This document shows, piece after piece, positions 24,561 to 33,840 of a stretch of DNA of 64,000 nt. Every line of letters starts with the position of its first letter. The stretch's first letter is position 1. The position numbers were made by a program, and so were the translations under genes. Origin of the DNA: Tindallia magadiensis (lineage in GTDB: Bacteria > Bacillota > Clostridia > Peptostreptococcales > Tindalliaceae); assembly GCF_900113635.1 (NCBI RefSeq), contig NZ_FOQA01000008.1:1-64000 (forward strand), written 5' to 3'. A model generated the notes under the pieces. The model did no database searches, had not been told where the DNA came from, and was given only the letters and a program-made list of their open reading frames with translations.

Positions 24561-25517
24561 TTACTCTGTGATTAATTCTAAATCTACTGGAATGTAGCTG
24601 TCTACTTCTACTCCTGCTAATAGAGCAGCAGCTGTGTCAATGCCCAGAGATCCAATAAGCTCTGGTTGCTGTGCAACAGTTGCGGCCATTTTACCTTCTG
24701 CAACGGCTGCCTGAGCATCGTCAGTCGCGTCAAAACCTACTACCATGATTTCTCGGCCGGATGCTTCGATGGCTTGTAAAGCACCTAAAGCCATTTCGTC
24801 ATTGTGTGCAAATACAGCATCAATGGTTTCTTCGGCTTCCAATATATTTTCCATAACGCTAAGACCTTCTTCTCGGTTGAAGTTAGCGGTTTGGCGTGCA
24901 ACTACTTCAATATCCGTTCCTTCAATAGCGGCATTAAAACCTGCTCCTCGATCTCTTGCAGCAGAAGCTCCTGGAACGCCTTCTAATTCAACTACTTTTC
25001 CTTCGCCTGCCAGCTGCTCAACAATAAATTGTCCAGCCATTTCTCCTCCGGCTACGTTATCAGAAGCTACGTGAGCTACCACTTCGCCACCTTCGGCACT
25101 TCTGTCTAAGGTGATCACAGGGATGTTAGCTTCGTTGGCCATTTGAATAGCGCTTTCTACAGCATCGCTATCCACTGGGTTGATTAGTATCGCAGCTACT
25201 TCTTGTTGTACCAGGTCTTCTACATTAGACAGTTCCTGAGCGGAATCGTCTCTGGAATCCAGTACGATTAAGTTGTAACCAAGGGCTTGTGCTGCTTCTT
25301 CAGCTCCTTCTTCTAAGGAAACAAAGAATGGGTTGTTCAGCGTGGAGATGACAAGACCAATATCTCCTGTTGCTTCTTCAACGGTGTCTACTTCCTGTTC
25401 TACTTCTACATCTACTTCTGGTGCTTCTTCAGCGGTGTCTCCACCACAACCTGCTAATACTCCCAGTAAAAGTACTAGGATTCCTCCTACAGCTAAAAGC
25501 TTCTTAAACTTTCTCAT
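24561..25517 (-). CDS. rbsB: ribose ABC transporter substrate-binding lipoprotein
   Basis: The 318-residue protein has a signal peptide with lipobox LAGC (about 20-23), an acidic linker, and a periplasmic-binding-protein type I domain from about residue 52 (IGLVISTLNNPFF). Motifs such as NPVDSDAV, ITLDR and FAHNDEMALGA match RbsB. It captures ribose outside the cell for RbsAC. It is the last gene of the operon, which is common for rbsB. It could in principle bind another pentose. Confidence 0.9.
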   Translation of the reverse strand: MRKFKKLLAVGGILVLLLGVLAGCGGDTAEEAPEVDVEVEQEVDTVEEATGDIGLVISTLNNPFFVSLEEGAEEAAQALGYNLIVLDSRDDSAQELSNVEDLVQQEVAAILINPVDSDAVESAIQMANEANIPVITLDRSAEGGEVVAHVASDNVAGGEMAGQFIVEQLAGEGKVVELEGVPGASAARDRGAGFNAAIEGTDIEVVARQTANFNREEGLSVMENILEAEETIDAVFAHNDEMALGALQAIEASGREIMVVGFDATDDAQAAVAEGKMAATVAQQPELIGSLGIDTAAALLAGVEVDSYIPVDLELITE

Positions 25518-25557
25518 TTCTTGTGTTACCCCCTTTTTTTTATAAAAAGCTGATAGA

Positions 25558-26535
25558 TTAATCAGCCTTTTTACGATCTAATAAAACAGCAATCAGAATA
25601 ACTACGCCTCGAACCACCAGTTGGTAATAGGAGGATACATTCAGTAAGTTCAGCCCATTGTTGAGAACGCCAATGATAGTGGCTCCGATAAAGGTTCCGA
25701 AGATGCTTCCAATTCCTCCGGCAAGACTGGTTCCTCCAATAACCACGGCGGCAATAGCGTCCAGTTCTGCTCCATCCCCTATGGTAGGCGGTGCAGAGCC
25801 TAATCGGGAAATAATGATCATTGCGGCCAATGCGGCTGTAAACCCGGATAGTGTATAGGCAAACAGCTTGATCCGGTCGGTATGGATTCCTGTTAAGCGA
25901 GCCGCTTCCTCATTGCTTCCGGTAGCGTAAATGTATCGGCCCTGCCTGGTTTGTGTCAAGATATAGTAAGCAAACAAAAAGGTGATGATCGTTAGAATAA
26001 CTGGTACCGGTACCACACCCACCATGCCTCTGCCGATAAAGTGAAAGCCTTCATCTAGGCCACTGATGGGTCGTCCACCGCTAATGACCAGTGTTCCCCC
26101 TCTGGCCATGGTCATCATAGCTAAGGTAGCAATAAAGGGTGGTACTTTCCCTTTGGTAATGACCAGCCCGTTGATAAATCCTAACCCACTGCCGGCCAAT
26201 AGTCCAATGGCCATCGCCATCGGTGCCGGTAAGCCCATTTGGGATACGAGGGCGGCACTAACACCGGAAAAGGCCAGAATGGAGCCTACGGATAAGTCGA
26301 TGCCTCCGGTTAAGATAACGAAGGTTAACCCTACGGCCATAATAGCGTTTAAGGATGTCTGCCTAAGAACGTTAAACAGGTTGGTGACGGTGAGAAACCT
26401 GGGTGTCAAAAAGCTCAGTACCACACAAATTAACACTAAGCCAATGATGGATTGAAATTTCAACAAATTGGTTTTCAGATCGTCTTTTTTTATTTGTTCT
26501 TTCCACGCGGTCAGCTTAGCGTTTATACGGCTCAC
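25558..26535 (-). CDS. rbsC: ribose ABC transporter permease
   Basis: The 325-residue membrane protein has 8-10 helices. Typical RbsC blocks are TFVILTGGIDLSVGSILA, GFINGLVITKGKVPPFIATL and AVVIGGTSLAGGIGSIFGT. It forms the membrane channel with RbsA and overlaps rbsA by four bases. Confidence 0.92.
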   Translation of the reverse strand: MSRINAKLTAWKEQIKKDDLKTNLLKFQSIIGLVLICVVLSFLTPRFLTVTNLFNVLRQTSLNAIMAVGLTFVILTGGIDLSVGSILAFSGVSAALVSQMGLPAPMAMAIGLLAGSGLGFINGLVITKGKVPPFIATLAMMTMARGGTLVISGGRPISGLDEGFHFIGRGMVGVVPVPVILTIITFLFAYYILTQTRQGRYIYATGSNEEAARLTGIHTDRIKLFAYTLSGFTAALAAMIIISRLGSAPPTIGDGAELDAIAAVVIGGTSLAGGIGSIFGTFIGATIIGVLNNGLNLLNVSSYYQLVVRGVVILIAVLLDRKKAD

Positions 26536-28025
26536 GAAATCCCTCCTACAGCACGTTCCATAATTTTTTCCTGAGTGGCTTCTTCATGATGAAACTCTCC
26601 GGTGATCCGTCCTTTATGCATCGTAAGAATTCGGTCGCTAATGCCCATGACTTCTGGCAGTTCGGAAGAGATCATGATAATGGTCACGTCTTTTTGTTTC
26701 AGTTCATTAATCAGATGATAGATTTCTACTTTTGCTCCTACATCTACCCCTCTGGTGGGTTCATCTAAAATCAATACTTTGGGATTGGTCATTAACCATT
26801 TGGCAAAAACCAATTTTTGCTGATTGCCACCGCTTAAGTTTTTCACTTTTTGAGCAATGGTAGGGGTTTTCACCCGAAGTTTATCAACGTATTCACGGAC
26901 GGCTTTTTTCTCTTCTGCTTTTTTTAACCGACCAGTAGCGGTGGTAAGTTCGCCCAGAGAGGCCAGTGTTACATTGCGATATACTTCGTGGTCCAGAAAA
27001 AGGCCTTCTGACTTTCTGTTTTCTGATAGGTAAACGATTCCCTTATCGATGGCGTCTTTTGGTTTTTTGATCTTTACAGGACAGCCTTCCAACTGTATTT
27101 CGCCTTCGTAGGGATAAACCCCAAAAATGGTTTTGCAAAGTTCTGTACGCCCGGCTCCCATCAATCCGAAAATGCCAAGTACTTCTCCCTTTCTGGCTAC
27201 CAGATCAATGTCATAAACATGACCCGGTGCTGTAACGTTTTTGAGTTCCAAAATGGGATTTTCTGGTTTGGGGGCTACCCAGGGAAATTTATCTTCCAGG
27301 TTTCGACCCACCATCATATGAATCAGTTGATCCGTGTTCACTTCTGACACGGCTTTAGTATCCACATGGCTGCCGTCTCGTAAAACATGGATCCGATCAG
27401 CAATTTCAAAAATTTCTTCCAGCTTATGACTGATGTAAATAATGCCTTTCCCTGCTTTCCGTAAGGCATTGATCACCTGAAACAAGGTCTTGGCTTCCTG
27501 CGGTGTCAGTGCGTCTGTTGGTTCATCCATGATAATGATTCGACAATTCATGGATAGTATTCTGGCAATTTCTACCATCTGCTGAATTCCAATGCTTAGG
27601 TTTTTCACCGGACGGGTGACATCAATGTCGGTGATTCCCAGTTCAGCCAGTCGTTTTTCACTTTCTTGGCTTAGGTAATGCCAATCGATTTTTTTGGTTA
27701 TGGGATGAACTTTCTCTCTTCCCAGAAAAATGTTTTCCCGAATGGATAGATGTGGAATTAAGCTAAGTTCCTGATGTATAATGCCAATTCCCCGGGCCAT
27801 GGCTTCCTGCGGAGACGTAATAGACACCGGCTGACCATCGATGAGAAAGGTTCCTTCATCGGCTTGATACACGCCGCTTAAAATTTTCATCAAAGTGGAC
27901 TTACCAGCACCATTTTCTCCTAAAAGAGCTAGGACTTCTCCCTTATCTAAGTCCAGGCTTACCTCGTCCAAAGCTCGTACACCGGGAAAGCTTTTGCTGA
28001 TGGCTTGCATCTCCAGTAAGGCCAT
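26532..28025 (-). CDS. rbsA: ribose ABC transporter ATP-binding protein (two ABC domains)
   Basis: The 497-residue protein has two ABC domains. The first has Walker A GENGAGKST (about residue 36) and LSIGIQQMVEIAR. The second has the degenerate Walker A GLMGAGRTE usual for RbsA, with an intact LSGGNQQKLVFAKWL signature and ILDEPTRGVD. It energises ribose import and abuts rbsD by one base. Confidence 0.93.
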   Translation of the reverse strand: MALLEMQAISKSFPGVRALDEVSLDLDKGEVLALLGENGAGKSTLMKILSGVYQADEGTFLIDGQPVSITSPQEAMARGIGIIHQELSLIPHLSIRENIFLGREKVHPITKKIDWHYLSQESEKRLAELGITDIDVTRPVKNLSIGIQQMVEIARILSMNCRIIIMDEPTDALTPQEAKTLFQVINALRKAGKGIIYISHKLEEIFEIADRIHVLRDGSHVDTKAVSEVNTDQLIHMMVGRNLEDKFPWVAPKPENPILELKNVTAPGHVYDIDLVARKGEVLGIFGLMGAGRTELCKTIFGVYPYEGEIQLEGCPVKIKKPKDAIDKGIVYLSENRKSEGLFLDHEVYRNVTLASLGELTTATGRLKKAEEKKAVREYVDKLRVKTPTIAQKVKNLSGGNQQKLVFAKWLMTNPKVLILDEPTRGVDVGAKVEIYHLINELKQKDVTIIMISSELPEVMGISDRILTMHKGRITGEFHHEEATQEKIMERAVGGIS

Positions 28026-28433
28026 TTAAAACACCACGCCGGATTTCAGAATAACATTGGCAAAAGGTGTATATTCTCCGGTTCTGACAATGGCTTTGGA
28101 TTTAGCGGCTTCCAATTTAAGGTTTTCATGAATCACTTCCCGAATATGGATCTTTGGATTATGCTTTTTAAGACAGCTCAGCATTTCTTCATAAAAAACC
28201 GGATTGATTTCTTTGGTTTCATTGGCAATGGTGACTTCTTCCACCTGTAATTCGGTAAGAACAGCTTCCAGGGTCTCCATAAATCCCGGCACATCTTTTT
28301 TCAATGCCAAATCGATGCGTTTTACCTGATCTCCTACAGGAAAACCGGCATCCACAATGGTTAATCTCTCCGTGTGACCCATTTCGGCAATAACGCCGGA
28401 AATATGGCTGTTGATTAAGGCTGCTTTTTTCAT
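28026..28433 (-). CDS. rbsD: D-ribose pyranase
   Basis: The 135-residue protein starts MKKAALINSHISGVIAEMGH. The His near residue 20, GFPV and the C-terminal YTPFANVILKSGVVF are conserved in RbsD, which converts beta-ribopyranose to the furanose form needed by ribokinase. GAGAGGAG lies upstream of the ATG. Confidence 0.93.
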   Translation of the reverse strand: MKKAALINSHISGVIAEMGHTERLTIVDAGFPVGDQVKRIDLALKKDVPGFMETLEAVLTELQVEEVTIANETKEINPVFYEEMLSCLKKHNPKIHIREVIHENLKLEAAKSKAIVRTGEYTPFANVILKSGVVF

Positions 28434-28461
28434 GAAACATACTCCTCTCTCTTAGGAAATG

Positions 28462-29487
28462 TTAAGGGGACGGTTGGCTTCTTCTTTCGGCTACAGACTC
28501 TCTGATCAGCAGTTCTGGTTTTAAAACCACTTGCCTTTTTTCCAGCTCTTTTCCTTCTATTAAGCGAATTAACATATCCGTAGCCTTTTTTCCCATCTCA
28601 TAGGAAGGTTGATGGATGGTGGTTAAGGCCGGATCGATCAGTCTGGAAATCTGAATATTATCAAAACCCAGTACGGAAATATCTTCCGGTACTTTCAGTT
28701 GACGGTTTTTAATGGATCGCATGGCTCCGACGGCCATTAAATCGTTGGCCGCCATGACGGCCGTAAAGTTTCGGTCTTTTTCTAATAGTTCGTTGATGCC
28801 TTTTTCGCCGGTTTCGGCTTTATAGTCTCCGTAATATATAAGCTGTGGATTGACGGTTAGTCCAAAATTCTGAAGGGCGGCCATGTATCCTTCCAGCCTT
28901 TCTTTTCCAACCAGAGAGGTTTCCGGACCAGAGAGGTAGGCTATTTTCCGATGACCTTGCTTCAGTAAATAATTGACCCCCAGCATCACACCCTGATACC
29001 CACAGGTATAAACACTTGGAAAATCAAAGGGGCTGGCAGCCGCCCGATCCAGTAATACCAGCGGTAATTTTAGTTTTTCTAATAAGATGCCATGATCTTT
29101 TGTGGTACGGGTGGAGCTGGTTAAAATAATGCCATCCACATATTTTTTCTGTAAAATCTCTAAATAGAGCTTTTCTTTTTCCTGATTATTATCTGTATTG
29201 CAAAGAATAATATTGTAGTTTCGATGATTTCCGGTGTCTTCGATAGCCCGAACCACCTGGGGAAAAAAGGGATTGGTGATATCGGGAATAATAAGGCCAA
29301 GGGTGTTCGTCTTTTTGGTAATGAGTCCTCGGGCCAAATAGTTGGGCTTGTAGTCCAATTCTTCGGCTATCCTTAAAATGCGCTCCTTGGTTTCCTTTTT
29401 GATACCAATTTCTTTTCGGTTTAGCACCTGAGAAACCGTTGTAATGGAAACGCCCGCTTTCTTTGCAATATCTTTAATAGTAATCAT
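28462..29487 (-). CDS. rbsR: LacI-family repressor of the rbs operon
   Basis: The 341-residue protein has an N-terminal LacI helix-turn-helix (TIKDIAKKAGVSITTVSQVLN) and a hinge with YKPNYLARGL. The rest is a sugar-binding periplasmic-protein-like domain. It is the first gene of rbsRDACB and sits under a promoter with an operator-like palindrome, which suggests autoregulation and release by ribose or ribose phosphate. The effector is inferred from context. Confidence 0.88.
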   Translation of the reverse strand: MITIKDIAKKAGVSITTVSQVLNRKEIGIKKETKERILRIAEELDYKPNYLARGLITKKTNTLGLIIPDITNPFFPQVVRAIEDTGNHRNYNIILCNTDNNQEKEKLYLEILQKKYVDGIILTSSTRTTKDHGILLEKLKLPLVLLDRAAASPFDFPSVYTCGYQGVMLGVNYLLKQGHRKIAYLSGPETSLVGKERLEGYMAALQNFGLTVNPQLIYYGDYKAETGEKGINELLEKDRNFTAVMAANDLMAVGAMRSIKNRQLKVPEDISVLGFDNIQISRLIDPALTTIHQPSYEMGKKATDMLIRLIEGKELEKRQVVLKPELLIRESVAERRSQPSP

Positions 29488-29509
29488 TGGATAAGCCCCT
29501 TATACGGTA

Positions 29510-29560
29510 ACTAAAACCTTTTAGTCATTTAAAGTTAGCATAGCCCTTCCCAATAGTCAA
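29510..29560 (-). promoter_or_regulatory. rbs promoter with LacI-type operator
   Basis: On the minus strand TTGACT (29560-29555) and TAACTT (29537-29532) are 17 bases apart. Just downstream, ACTAAAA-CC-TTTTAGT (29510-29525 on plus) is an inverted repeat with seven-base arms, placed over the likely transcription start. A repressor bound there would block the operon. Confidence 0.6.
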
Positions 29561-29615
29561 GGCAAAATAATTCGCTTTGTGGTTATGTTATGATGGTCTT
29601 TCTTAGGATAAATCT

Positions 29616-29656
29616 AAAAACCTCGCCTTGGCAAAGCCACCATGGCGAGGTTTTTT
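29616..29656 (-). terminator. terminator of the transglutaminase gene
   Basis: AAACCTCGCC pairs with GGCGAGGTTT, with T runs on both strands. It is nine bases past the transglutaminase stop codon. Confidence 0.85.
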
Positions 29657-29665
29657 AAGAAGAGA

Positions 29666-30460
29666 TTAATATTCGTATACTTTCTGATATTCACTTGGAT
29701 TTTTTATCATGGTAAAATCGGTTCCATGTTGCTGATAGACTGCATCTACCGTGGAATCGATGATATGCCATTGACCATTCAGGTATACTTCGTTCCAGGC
29801 ATGATATTCATCAACGTGAGAAGTATATCCTTTCACCAGTTTAACAGGGATGGCTTCACTTCGTTTCATAGCGGCCAAAAGAGATGAATAGTCATAACAG
29901 ATACCTTTTTTCACTCGATAGGTTTGAACGATATCCGGCAAATAAGTTGAAGTAAGCGTCGGAATTTTATCAAAATCGTAACGATAGTTATTGATTATAT
30001 ATTCATAAACGGTTTGAATTTGTTGGTCCTTGCTGGTTTTATCACCAATCATCCGTGCACTGTTCTGTATCGGTGGATCTTCTGATGCCCAGCGAATTTC
30101 CTGAATCGAGTTAAGAAAAACCAGGTTTGGATCTTCTAAGGCCAGGCTCACCTGTGTACTATCCACAAAACTGTACCGGTTCCCGCCTATGTTTTGAACC
30201 ACGTCTATCTTATAAGTTCCGTTTCCCATTTGTAACGGAAAACTATCCACGGTGCCATCCGGTTTTAACTGATAGGTATATCGCTGATCACCTTTTGTAA
30301 TCATCACCCTTAAAGGTCGGTCATGGGAAGCATTGTAATGAACATGAACAACCCCCCTATCCAGATCACTGGTATCAAAAACAGGACCGGAAGCCTCTGC
30401 TTTCAGTGGATTTACTACCATAAACCCCATTATCAATAACATGATGCTCCATTTTTTCAT
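29666..30460 (-). CDS. secreted transglutaminase-like protein
   Basis: The protein of about 264 residues starts MKKWSIMLLIMGF with a signal peptide cut near AEASG. The C-terminal half is a transglutaminase core: Cys in KKGICYDYSS, His in DEYHAWNEV, Asp in WHIIDST, in the papain-like triad order. Such proteins in Firmicutes act as surface proteases or crosslinkers; the substrate is unknown. ATG 30460 has GGTGG six bases upstream, and the in-frame extension to 30502 lacks a site and would bury the signal peptide. Confidence 0.8.
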   Translation of the reverse strand: MKKWSIMLLIMGFMVVNPLKAEASGPVFDTSDLDRGVVHVHYNASHDRPLRVMITKGDQRYTYQLKPDGTVDSFPLQMGNGTYKIDVVQNIGGNRYSFVDSTQVSLALEDPNLVFLNSIQEIRWASEDPPIQNSARMIGDKTSKDQQIQTVYEYIINNYRYDFDKIPTLTSTYLPDIVQTYRVKKGICYDYSSLLAAMKRSEAIPVKLVKGYTSHVDEYHAWNEVYLNGQWHIIDSTVDAVYQQHGTDFTMIKNPSEYQKVYEY

Positions 30461-30636
30461 TATTTCCACCTTCTTTGTTTTATCCCCTAATTTATCTCTC
30501 ATTTTATCCCTTGGTGTAGACTTCTAAAATTCTATGGGTTTACATAATATTATACTACTTTTTTACCCCGCTGTCACCTAAATAAACCTTACAAATTAAT
30601 GACGAAAAAACACTAGAAGTTTCATATCCTGCTTAC

Positions 30637-31698
30637 TTAAGGCTGTGGTAAATATTTCTTTAACACTTCCGGATGAACACAATGAGTCAGGGCATCTTCT
30701 CGATGTATTTTATCCTCCTCCACCAATTTGGCCAGGCTTAAGTCCATACTAATCATGCCTTGGGCCTTACCGGTCTGAATGGCCGCATCTATTTGTGGAA
30801 TTTTGCCGTCACGGATCATATTTCGAATAGCACCGTTGACAATTAAAATTTCAAAAGCTGGCACCAATCCGCCTTCTTTGGATGGCATTAACTGTTGAGA
30901 CACGACGGCATATAAGACAGTAGACAATTGTACTCTTATTTGATCCTGTTGATTGGCGGGAAAAACATCGATAATTCGGTCTATGGATTTAGCTGCTCCG
31001 ACTGTATGCAAAGTAGAAAACACTAAATGACCGGTCTCTGCAGCCGTTAAAGCAATAGAAATGGTTTCATGGTCTCTCATTTCGCCTACTTGGATAACAT
31101 CAGGAGCTTGTCGAAGGGCGGAACGTAAGGCTTTGGCATAACTTTTGGTATCCATGCCAATTTCCCGTTGATCTACCAGGCTTTTTTGATGCCGATGCAG
31201 GTATTCAATCGGGTCTTCTAGGGTTAAGATATGACATTCTCTGTTTTGGTTAATTAAATGAATAATGGCTGAAAGGGTGGTGGATTTTCCGCTACCCGTT
31301 GGCCCTGTCACCAAAATCAAACCTTTTTTTCGTTGATAAAAGTCCAGAATGCCAGAGGGAATTCCCAAAGCTTCTGGATCTGGCTGTTCAAAGCTAAGCA
31401 CCCGGATGGCCGCCGCGCTGGTACTACGTTGAGTATAGGCGGCTACACGAAATCGTCCAATGCCGGAGAGCGAAACGGAAAAATCTTTTTCTCCATTTTC
31501 CACAAATTCTTCGTAATGTTTTTCTTTATGAAAAAGGTTTTTTACCAGCTTTTCCGTATCTTCCGGTCTTAAACATTCTTTTTCTATAGGCCTGAATCGT
31601 CCATTAATCTTTAATGTAGGGGGCCTGCCTACCGTAATAAATAAATCGGATGCTTCTTCCTTTACCGCTATTTTCAAGAGTGTTTCTGCATCATGCAT
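30637..31698 (-). CDS. pilT: type IV pilus retraction ATPase
   Basis: The 353-residue protein has Walker A GPTGSGKST (about 131-139), Asp box LEDPIEYLH, Walker B-like QVGEMRDHET and His box TGHLVFSTLHT. The PilT-type C-terminal motif AIRNMIRDGK lies at about 289. It powers pilus depolymerisation at the inner membrane. It is the last gene of a pilC-pilins-pilT operon. No PilB, PilM or prepilin peptidase gene is in the window. Confidence 0.92.
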   Translation of the reverse strand: MHDAETLLKIAVKEEASDLFITVGRPPTLKINGRFRPIEKECLRPEDTEKLVKNLFHKEKHYEEFVENGEKDFSVSLSGIGRFRVAAYTQRSTSAAAIRVLSFEQPDPEALGIPSGILDFYQRKKGLILVTGPTGSGKSTTLSAIIHLINQNRECHILTLEDPIEYLHRHQKSLVDQREIGMDTKSYAKALRSALRQAPDVIQVGEMRDHETISIALTAAETGHLVFSTLHTVGAAKSIDRIIDVFPANQQDQIRVQLSTVLYAVVSQQLMPSKEGGLVPAFEILIVNGAIRNMIRDGKIPQIDAAIQTGKAQGMISMDLSLAKLVEEDKIHREDALTHCVHPEVLKKYLPQP

Positions 31699-31701
31699 CA
31701 G

Positions 31702-32319
31702 TTAATCCACCTCCACGTCCCAAAACAGGATGCCGTCATCATATTCAAAAATTTCCGGAATGCTTCGCCAGCTTACGATATTGATTTCCGGCGGTTCCTG
31801 TCGTTGAGCTATTACCTTAAATTCTACCAGAAAATCTTGGGTTTTGCCTTCTTTATCGGCTAAAATAAGGATTTCTCCTGCAAAAAAGGCTGATTCCGAT
31901 GAATGATCTCTTGTTTGTAAGGATAGCTCCAAGCTAACCCTTTCAAGAAGGGAGGCTTCTTCCAATTTTTTCATAGCATCCTGGTAAAAAGCCAGATGCC
32001 AACTGTTATTTTCATCTTTTTCGTCGTTTTCATCCCTTTCATGGTTCAGTTTTTCCCAGGCTGTGTAAAGGGCATGGTGCGTAAGAAATAATTTTTCTGC
32101 CGCCTGACTTTCCTGCTGATAGTGATATTCTGTCCATTCAGCATTGCGGCGGGCAATGGCTAATCCTGAATAGGAAGCCATCATGGAGAAAACGCCCAAC
32201 AACATGAGGGTCATCACCATCATGATCACCATTACCGTTGCACTGCCCCTTCGAGAAACGGTGTTTCCTGTCTCCCTTAGGTTTTTATCTTTATTCCTAT
32301 GCGTAGGCTTTTTTCTCAT
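31702..32319 (-). CDS. PilX-like minor pilus protein
   Basis: The 205-residue protein has a basic N terminus (about 25 residues), then one hydrophobic helix (SATVMVIMMVMTLMLLGVF) and a soluble domain with long helices. This fits the PilX or GspK-like component that sits near the pilus tip, although the prepilin-cleavage motif is not canonical (RRGSA in place of G-F-x-x-x-E). AGGAGGG precedes the ATG. It is three bases upstream of pilT. Confidence 0.6.
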   Translation of the reverse strand: MRKKPTHRNKDKNLRETGNTVSRRGSATVMVIMMVMTLMLLGVFSMMASYSGLAIARRNAEWTEYHYQQESQAAEKLFLTHHALYTAWEKLNHERDENDEKDENNSWHLAFYQDAMKKLEEASLLERVSLELSLQTRDHSSESAFFAGEILILADKEGKTQDFLVEFKVIAQRQEPPEINIVSWRSIPEIFEYDDGILFWDVEVD

Positions 32320-32333
32320 CAGAAACCCTCCTG

Positions 32334-32831
32334 TTAGGGTAGATAGCGGGTGGTACTTATTTGGTAAACCAACGGATTTTCTTCAGTTTCTAATAGATAG
32401 GAACCAAATTTTTCGGATTTCAGTGTTAGCCGTACAAGCTGACTTCCTTCCGATAGAAGAATTTCCTGTGGTTCAAGGAAGATTTGTATTCGAAATGCGG
32501 CCTCCAACGTCAACCCATCATCTGCCCGGCTTTTTTCTACTGGTTGCCAGGTTTCATCTAAATAGAGAATTGCCTTCTTGATGCCATTTTCTTCTTCGAC
32601 ATCAGCAAAGATCATCCTTTCATGCTGTAAAAAATCATCGATTGAGTTCGTGGCATCTAAAAGATGAATGTATTGATTGGCTTTGAATACACTATTGTCC
32701 AGATCTTCTGCTTTTTCGTTTAACCGGCTGGAAGTTACCAGTACCTGCAATACGTACACGCTGATAAGCGCCAGAATTCCCACGGCAATGATTACTTCAA
32801 TCAAAGAAAACCCTTCCTGCTTTTTAGTCAT
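32334..32831 (-). CDS. prepilin-like protein (PilV type)
   Basis: The 165-residue protein begins MTKKQEGFSLIEVIIAVGIL, a textbook type III signal (cleavage G/FSLIE) with the Glu at +5. A long helix and a beta-rich C-terminal domain follow. It would be processed by a PilD-type peptidase and incorporated as a minor pilin. It overlaps the upstream pilin gene by eight bases. Confidence 0.85.
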   Translation of the reverse strand: MTKKQEGFSLIEVIIAVGILALISVYVLQVLVTSSRLNEKAEDLDNSVFKANQYIHLLDATNSIDDFLQHERMIFADVEEENGIKKAILYLDETWQPVEKSRADDGLTLEAAFRIQIFLEPQEILLSEGSQLVRLTLKSEKFGSYLLETEENPLVYQISTTRYLP

Positions 32832-33414
32832 TGCCTTCCCCCCTGTTTCTTTGGGCTGTCTCTAGACTATCTTCCTCTACTGTTTTTTCTTCGGTTTTAA
32901 TATGATAAAACCATTCTAAGCGCTGAACTTCTTCGGACGAATATCCTTCACCCGTCTCCAACTTATGACCAACAGACAACCATAGGCCACCTAATACCGG
33001 GTCTTTTTCAACATCAAAAAAATCTATTTCCGTAATGGTATAACTAAAATCTTGCCGCAATTCCTGTCCTGGACTGATTATAATTTCTTTTAGCTTCCCA
33101 TCTTCCAGATAAATCCAGTTTTCAAAACTCTCTCCAAAATAGACTTCTTCAATCACTAAGGCTTCCGAGGGTAATGCCGGATCTGTTCGAAGGCTGACGG
33201 CACCGGCTTGATCGTTTTGACGAAGTCTGGTGTTGATATAAGATGCCGCTACTCGCCGCTGTGATTGTTGATCCTGACTGTCTACCATTCGGTGAGTCGC
33301 TTCATTACTGGCGATAATTAGGGTAAAGGTGCCCAGCCCTAAAAAAACCAGCAGCGCCATGACCAGTATCAATTCTATCAGAGAGTAGCCTTGCTGTTGA
33401 CGAATCTTGTTCAT
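32824..33414 (-). CDS. prepilin-like protein (PilW/GspJ type)
   Basis: The 196-residue protein has the type III signal QQGYSLIELILVMALL (cleavage G/YSLIE). Its larger size and C-terminal beta-rich domain suit a PilW or GspJ-like minor pilin. GGGGGCG lies ahead of the ATG. It is translationally coupled to the next pilin gene. Confidence 0.85.
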   Translation of the reverse strand: MNKIRQQQGYSLIELILVMALLVFLGLGTFTLIIASNEATHRMVDSQDQQSQRRVAASYINTRLRQNDQAGAVSLRTDPALPSEALVIEEVYFGESFENWIYLEDGKLKEIIISPGQELRQDFSYTITEIDFFDVEKDPVLGGLWLSVGHKLETGEGYSSEEVQRLEWFYHIKTEEKTVEEDSLETAQRNRGEGND

Positions 33415-33460
33415 TTTTATCGCCCCCTTTATGAAAGGAAACCAGGATTCGCTGCCGTCC

Positions 33461-33766
33461 TTAGTTCCATCGTCGATAAACTCCTATTTGTGGCATAATA
33501 TTCGATCCAATGATTTCATAATGATAAAAATAGGCGTCCCGATTCAGTACCAGCCCATAATGTTCCTCCAGATACTCTAAGTCCGGCGGATAGCTGCCTT
33601 CCAGAGCATAACACTGAACAGCAGCTCTTTTAACAGCTTCTGTGATATGATGCAGGCTTTCTTCTCCGGCTTGGTTCAAGTCCCTGTGGATGCTGCTAAA
33701 CAAGATAACCGTCACCACCAGGACGATCAGTAAAGAGATCCCGATACCTACTTTTTCCGTTTTCAT
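33461..33766 (-). CDS. small pilus-operon protein
   Basis: The 101-residue protein has one N-terminal membrane helix (about 8-24) and a soluble part containing AAVQCYALEGSYPP, the region seen just after the helix in GspG-like and major pilins. The usual G-F-T-L-x-E processing motif is absent, so it may be a degenerate pilin or an anchored assembly factor. GGAGGG precedes the ATG. It lies between pilC and the prepilin genes. Confidence 0.6.
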   Translation of the reverse strand: MKTEKVGIGISLLIVLVVTVILFSSIHRDLNQAGEESLHHITEAVKRAAVQCYALEGSYPPDLEYLEEHYGLVLNRDAYFYHYEIIGSNIMPQIGVYRRWN

Positions 33767-33840
33767 CTTATGATCCCTCCTGCTACATGCTTACAGCTAT
33801 ATTAATAAGGCTAAAAAATTTTCCATCGCTTTCATGATTT

